From assembly GCA_002205965.3 (NCBI GenBank), contig NADL03000638.1, positions 558,001 to 622,000 on the forward strand: a stretch of DNA of 64,000 nucleotides, in the 5' to 3' direction. Made by a program: the position numbers and the translations under genes. The notes below the pieces were generated by a model, which saw nothing but the letters and a program-made list of their open reading frames with translations, was not told where the DNA came from and ran no database searches. This stretch comes from Kappaphycus alvarezii (lineage: Eukaryota > Rhodophyta > Florideophyceae > Gigartinales > Solieriaceae). The first letter of the stretch is position 1; each line of letters starts with the position of its first letter. This document shows, piece by piece, positions 61,592-64,000 of the stretch.

Positions 61592-62105
61592 CTAAGCAGA
61601 TAGCCAACCGACTGTCTTCGTTGTTATAGTCCGCGATGACCATCCAGTGCCAACAAACAGTCTCTGAAACGCGGATTCGTTAAACGAGTATTCTTTTGTT
61701 GGTGCCAGCAATGTTACCATTGATGGAAAGTCCTGTTTGCAGGCAATTTTAGCTGCCGTGCAAACTTGATTTTTCCAACGGTTAAAGTATGTGATGCCAG
61801 TGGGAAATGGTGACCTTTTATGACTTAAATGCTTTACGAAGGGACCGTACGGCCCCGTCTGGACATATTGGGGTTCAACATAATGCCAGAACTTCGGATT
61901 CATATCCCTGATGCCGAAATTTTATGATCACTATATCGCCCTGTAAAATATGACCGTTCGTTAGTTCGGCGCACGTGGACTCTTGTCAATTCTAAGTTGA
62001 TGAAAAACATGTACACGTTGTCCCCTGCCTGCCCACTGAGTTTGACCGCACGAGGTGGGCTTATACTGGCGCAGTAAACCCTTGAATTTGGGGTTCAAGA
62101 GAGGG
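61592..62105 (-). other. Unrecognised coding-like minus-strand stretch
   Basis: An open frame of 103 codons (61592-61903) reads KFWHYVEPQYVQTGPYGPFV, then FPTGITYFNRWKNQVC and ACKQDFPSMVTLLAPTKEYS. Upstream another frame gives NPKFKGLLRQYKPTSCGQTQW. The composition looks like real protein, perhaps part of a transposon ORF, but I cannot name a family. Confidence 0.35.
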
Positions 62106-62320
62106 TCGAAGGAATCAAAAAAAGGCCCTTTGATCACTACATCGATCAGTAGGGGTTCTATACTCTACCCTGTCTAGCGTCATACGTACTATGCATCTTT
62201 AAGGGTCTACATTCCTCCCTTCGTCTATTCCTAAGTGTAGGCCCTCGTTGAGCTCCATTTGTTGCAGGCTGGAGCCGCTTAGCTTTCCTCGTAGGCCTTT
62301 GTGTATACCTGTCCAAAGGC

Positions 62321-62365
62321 GGTTGTGGTGGAGGTTGCTGTGGTTGCGGTAGAGGTTGCGGTGGA
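62321..62365. repeat. GGTTGYGGTRGA degenerate minisatellite
   Basis: Four imperfect units of 9-12 bases. On the minus strand it would encode a Pro/Gln-rich run. Confidence 0.7.
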
Positions 62366-62828
62366 CCTACACCTTCGTCACCGTTTTCTCCTGCTTCATC
62401 CCTTGCGTCTTCTCTTTCATTCCCGCTAGCACAAGAGCCATTTTCCTCACCATTAGAAAAATTTGTGGAGTTTCCAATACAGTCTGTTAGGCGCAGATTT
62501 TTTTTGCCGCCGTCATCTACAGGCCTATAGTTTACTGTACTACCTCTCCTTGTCCAAATTTGCTTATAGTTCCGGTCCTTCCTCGTCCTCCCTGAACCTC
62601 GCTTATCATTACCGCGGTCCTCTCCAAATTTACTTCCATTTTATCTAGATATTTTTATACTGTATCTACCCCTCTGAATCGATCCTGAATCAAGTTCTTT
62701 TTCCCTTTTTGCTTACCTCCTCCTCCAAATTCGCTTTTTTGAGAAAAAGGGCGCAAATGCACTACTACAAAAATCCCTTGCAGATTTATTTTACCTATTT
62801 CTAATCTATAGAACCTGCCCAAGGAGCC
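62366..62828. other. Promoter-side flank of the acidic-protein gene
   Basis: Pyrimidine-rich with T tracts. No other gene recognised. Confidence 0.3.
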
Positions 62829-62836
62829 TATTTAAA
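62829..62836 (+). promoter_or_regulatory. TATA-like box
   Basis: TATTTAAA 90 bases upstream of the ATG at 62926, followed by a C/T-rich stretch suited to a short 5' UTR. Confidence 0.5.
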
Positions 62837-62925
62837 CCCCTTTATTCCGAGTTTTAAACGTTCCCGATCATTTTGCTCAGCACTCCTCTCCTCCTACACA
62901 CCCTGCTCACCCCTTTTCCAGAAAT

Positions 62926-63458
62926 ATGACATCTATCGCCCCTCTGTCCCTATCTCCAGAAAAACGCCCTTCGTGTCCCATCAATGGCCTTCGTCTCGCC
63001 CTCTACGGGCCAATCGATACCGACGACTACATCCTGTGGCAAACAAAGAAGCAAATCATCGAGTTCGTTAGCCGCCTCTTCATAGAAGAAGAGGCGAGGG
63101 AGGTAAGTGCGAGTGAGACTGAGAAAGAAGAGGAGGATAGCGGGAGTCCTTTGAGGAATGAGTAGCCCCTGAGCTAGTGTACGAGACTCAGGAGAAGAAT
63201 GGGGAGGATGAAGAGGATGAAGAGGATGAAGAGGAGGAAGAGGAAGAGGAGGAGGACGAGGACGACGTGGATGAGGGAACAGAGGGAATGGAAAGTGTTG
63301 GACTAGTGGGGCCTGGACTGGAGAGTATGGAACAGGTGGTGCCGACGATGGAACCGGATGGAGATATCTTTAGTAGTCTAGATATCTCCCAGGAAAATAC
63401 GATTGCATGCATTTTCCAAGGGTTCTTCGTCTCCAAAAATAGTCAGATCAGAATCTGA
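62926..63458 (+). CDS. Small acidic protein, function unknown
   Basis: ATG 62926 follows a C/T-rich leader. The first 79 codons read MTSIAPLSLSPEKRPSCPIN, then LRLALYGPIDTDDYILWQTK and IIEFVSRLFIEEEAREV, a compact folded-looking N terminus. The next part, in the -1 frame from about 63162, is a long Glu/Asp run followed by Gly/Met/Pro-rich sequence and DISQENTIACIFQGFF. The two open parts overlap by only a few bases, so one missing base near 63160-63165 would make them a single protein of about 177 residues. I do not recognise the family. Acidic runs of this kind occur in nuclear and chromatin proteins, but that is only a hint. If no base is missing, the gene is a 79-residue protein ending at TAG 63163-63165. 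Confidence 0.5.
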
Positions 63459-64000
63459 GTACGCGTGGATCTGGCTCTGGTTCTACAAAGGCAATTAAAA
63501 CTATAGAACTACTTTTGCCGTCATCCGCGTCAGTAGCTGTGGGTATGTGAAAGTGACACACTCCTAAGAGAATAGGGCGAGAACATAGATCGAATGATAG
63601 CTTCTTTTGCTTGTAACTAGTGTAACTGACGAGTATTGAAATCCGGATTTCCTTCTAATCCATTAAAATAAATGGATGCCAGTCCCACTACTCCTGAACT
63701 TTGACACTGCCCTGGTCAAAAGTTCTTATCTCTGTCCTGAATGCGGTACTTGAACTACTTTCCTTCCTTCAACGTTATAAAATTTATGTGGACTCATACG
63801 AATAACTGAGGTACTGAAGTTGTCTACTTAAAGGTGGTTATTCAAAAGCATGACTCTCATCTGAATCGGTTCAACTTTGACAGCATATCCCTGCGATCTA
63901 CGAACCACCACTTTGTACAACGAAACGAGTCCTTTATTATTTGTCTCTTTCATATAAGCAACAGAACCGAATGTCTTTGCAATTTTCTATTCAATATTAT
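63459..64000. other. No gene recognised
   Basis: Probably 3' flank of the acidic-protein gene. Mixed composition without a long frame. Confidence 0.4.

Noticed and set aside
63195-63262. GAGGAAGAG-type tract as a pure microsatellite
   Set aside because: It encodes an acidic run in line with the upstream reading frame, so it is kept as part of the gene, though repeat expansion is likely.

Overview
The window looks like nuclear DNA of a repeat-rich alga with compact, apparently intron-poor genes. A florideophyte red alga such as Chondrus crispus is my best guess. The reasons are an uninterrupted 600-codon kinase gene, a plastid-targeted protein of cyanobacterial type, a plant/algal Shewanella-like phosphatase, and a mix of Tnp2-like, Harbinger, Copia, Gypsy and endonuclease-bearing LINE relics. 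The organism is inferred; no rRNA, tRNA or organelle marker was recognised.

Layout. 0.8-2.5 kb: relic of a Tnp2-type transposon. 5.4-6.5 kb: relic of a PIF/Harbinger transposase. 7.4-11.9 kb: the first gene island, with an unrecognised 375-codon ORF, a plastid ChuX/HutX-like protein and, convergent with it, a Shewanella-like protein phosphatase. 12-15.3 kb: a decayed LINE. 15.4-18.6 kb: Copia fossils. 20.58-24.55 kb: a Gypsy fossil with both LTRs and a 4-bp target duplication. 24.6-33.7 kb: an AT-rich stretch with no recognisable gene. 33.7-37.9 kb: unassigned. 38.0-38.6 kb: a second Harbinger-type fragment. 40.36-42.16 kb: an intact PH-domain Ser/Thr kinase, the best gene in the window. 43-52.5 kb: intergenic DNA studded with (TGTAC)n motifs. 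52.6-61.6 kb: three LINE copies, one nearly whole (57.4-60.9 kb), followed by short copies of its own tail. 62.9-63.5 kb: a small acidic-protein gene behind a TATA-like box.

The host genes do not form a pathway or operon. The ChuX/HutX-like protein and the phosphatase both have plastid-type N termini, but shared function is not implied.

The most striking global signals are two. First, nearly every coding block outside the kinase and the 375-codon ORF is broken by reading-frame jumps in the same (-1) direction, several of them at short homopolymer runs. That suggests systematic base loss in the assembly rather than ordinary decay. Second, a self-palindromic GTAC-every-5-bp motif is dispersed through the intergenic DNA. 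No dedicated new defence or metabolic system was found; the near-intact LINE and the GTAC motif are the best candidates for something under-described.
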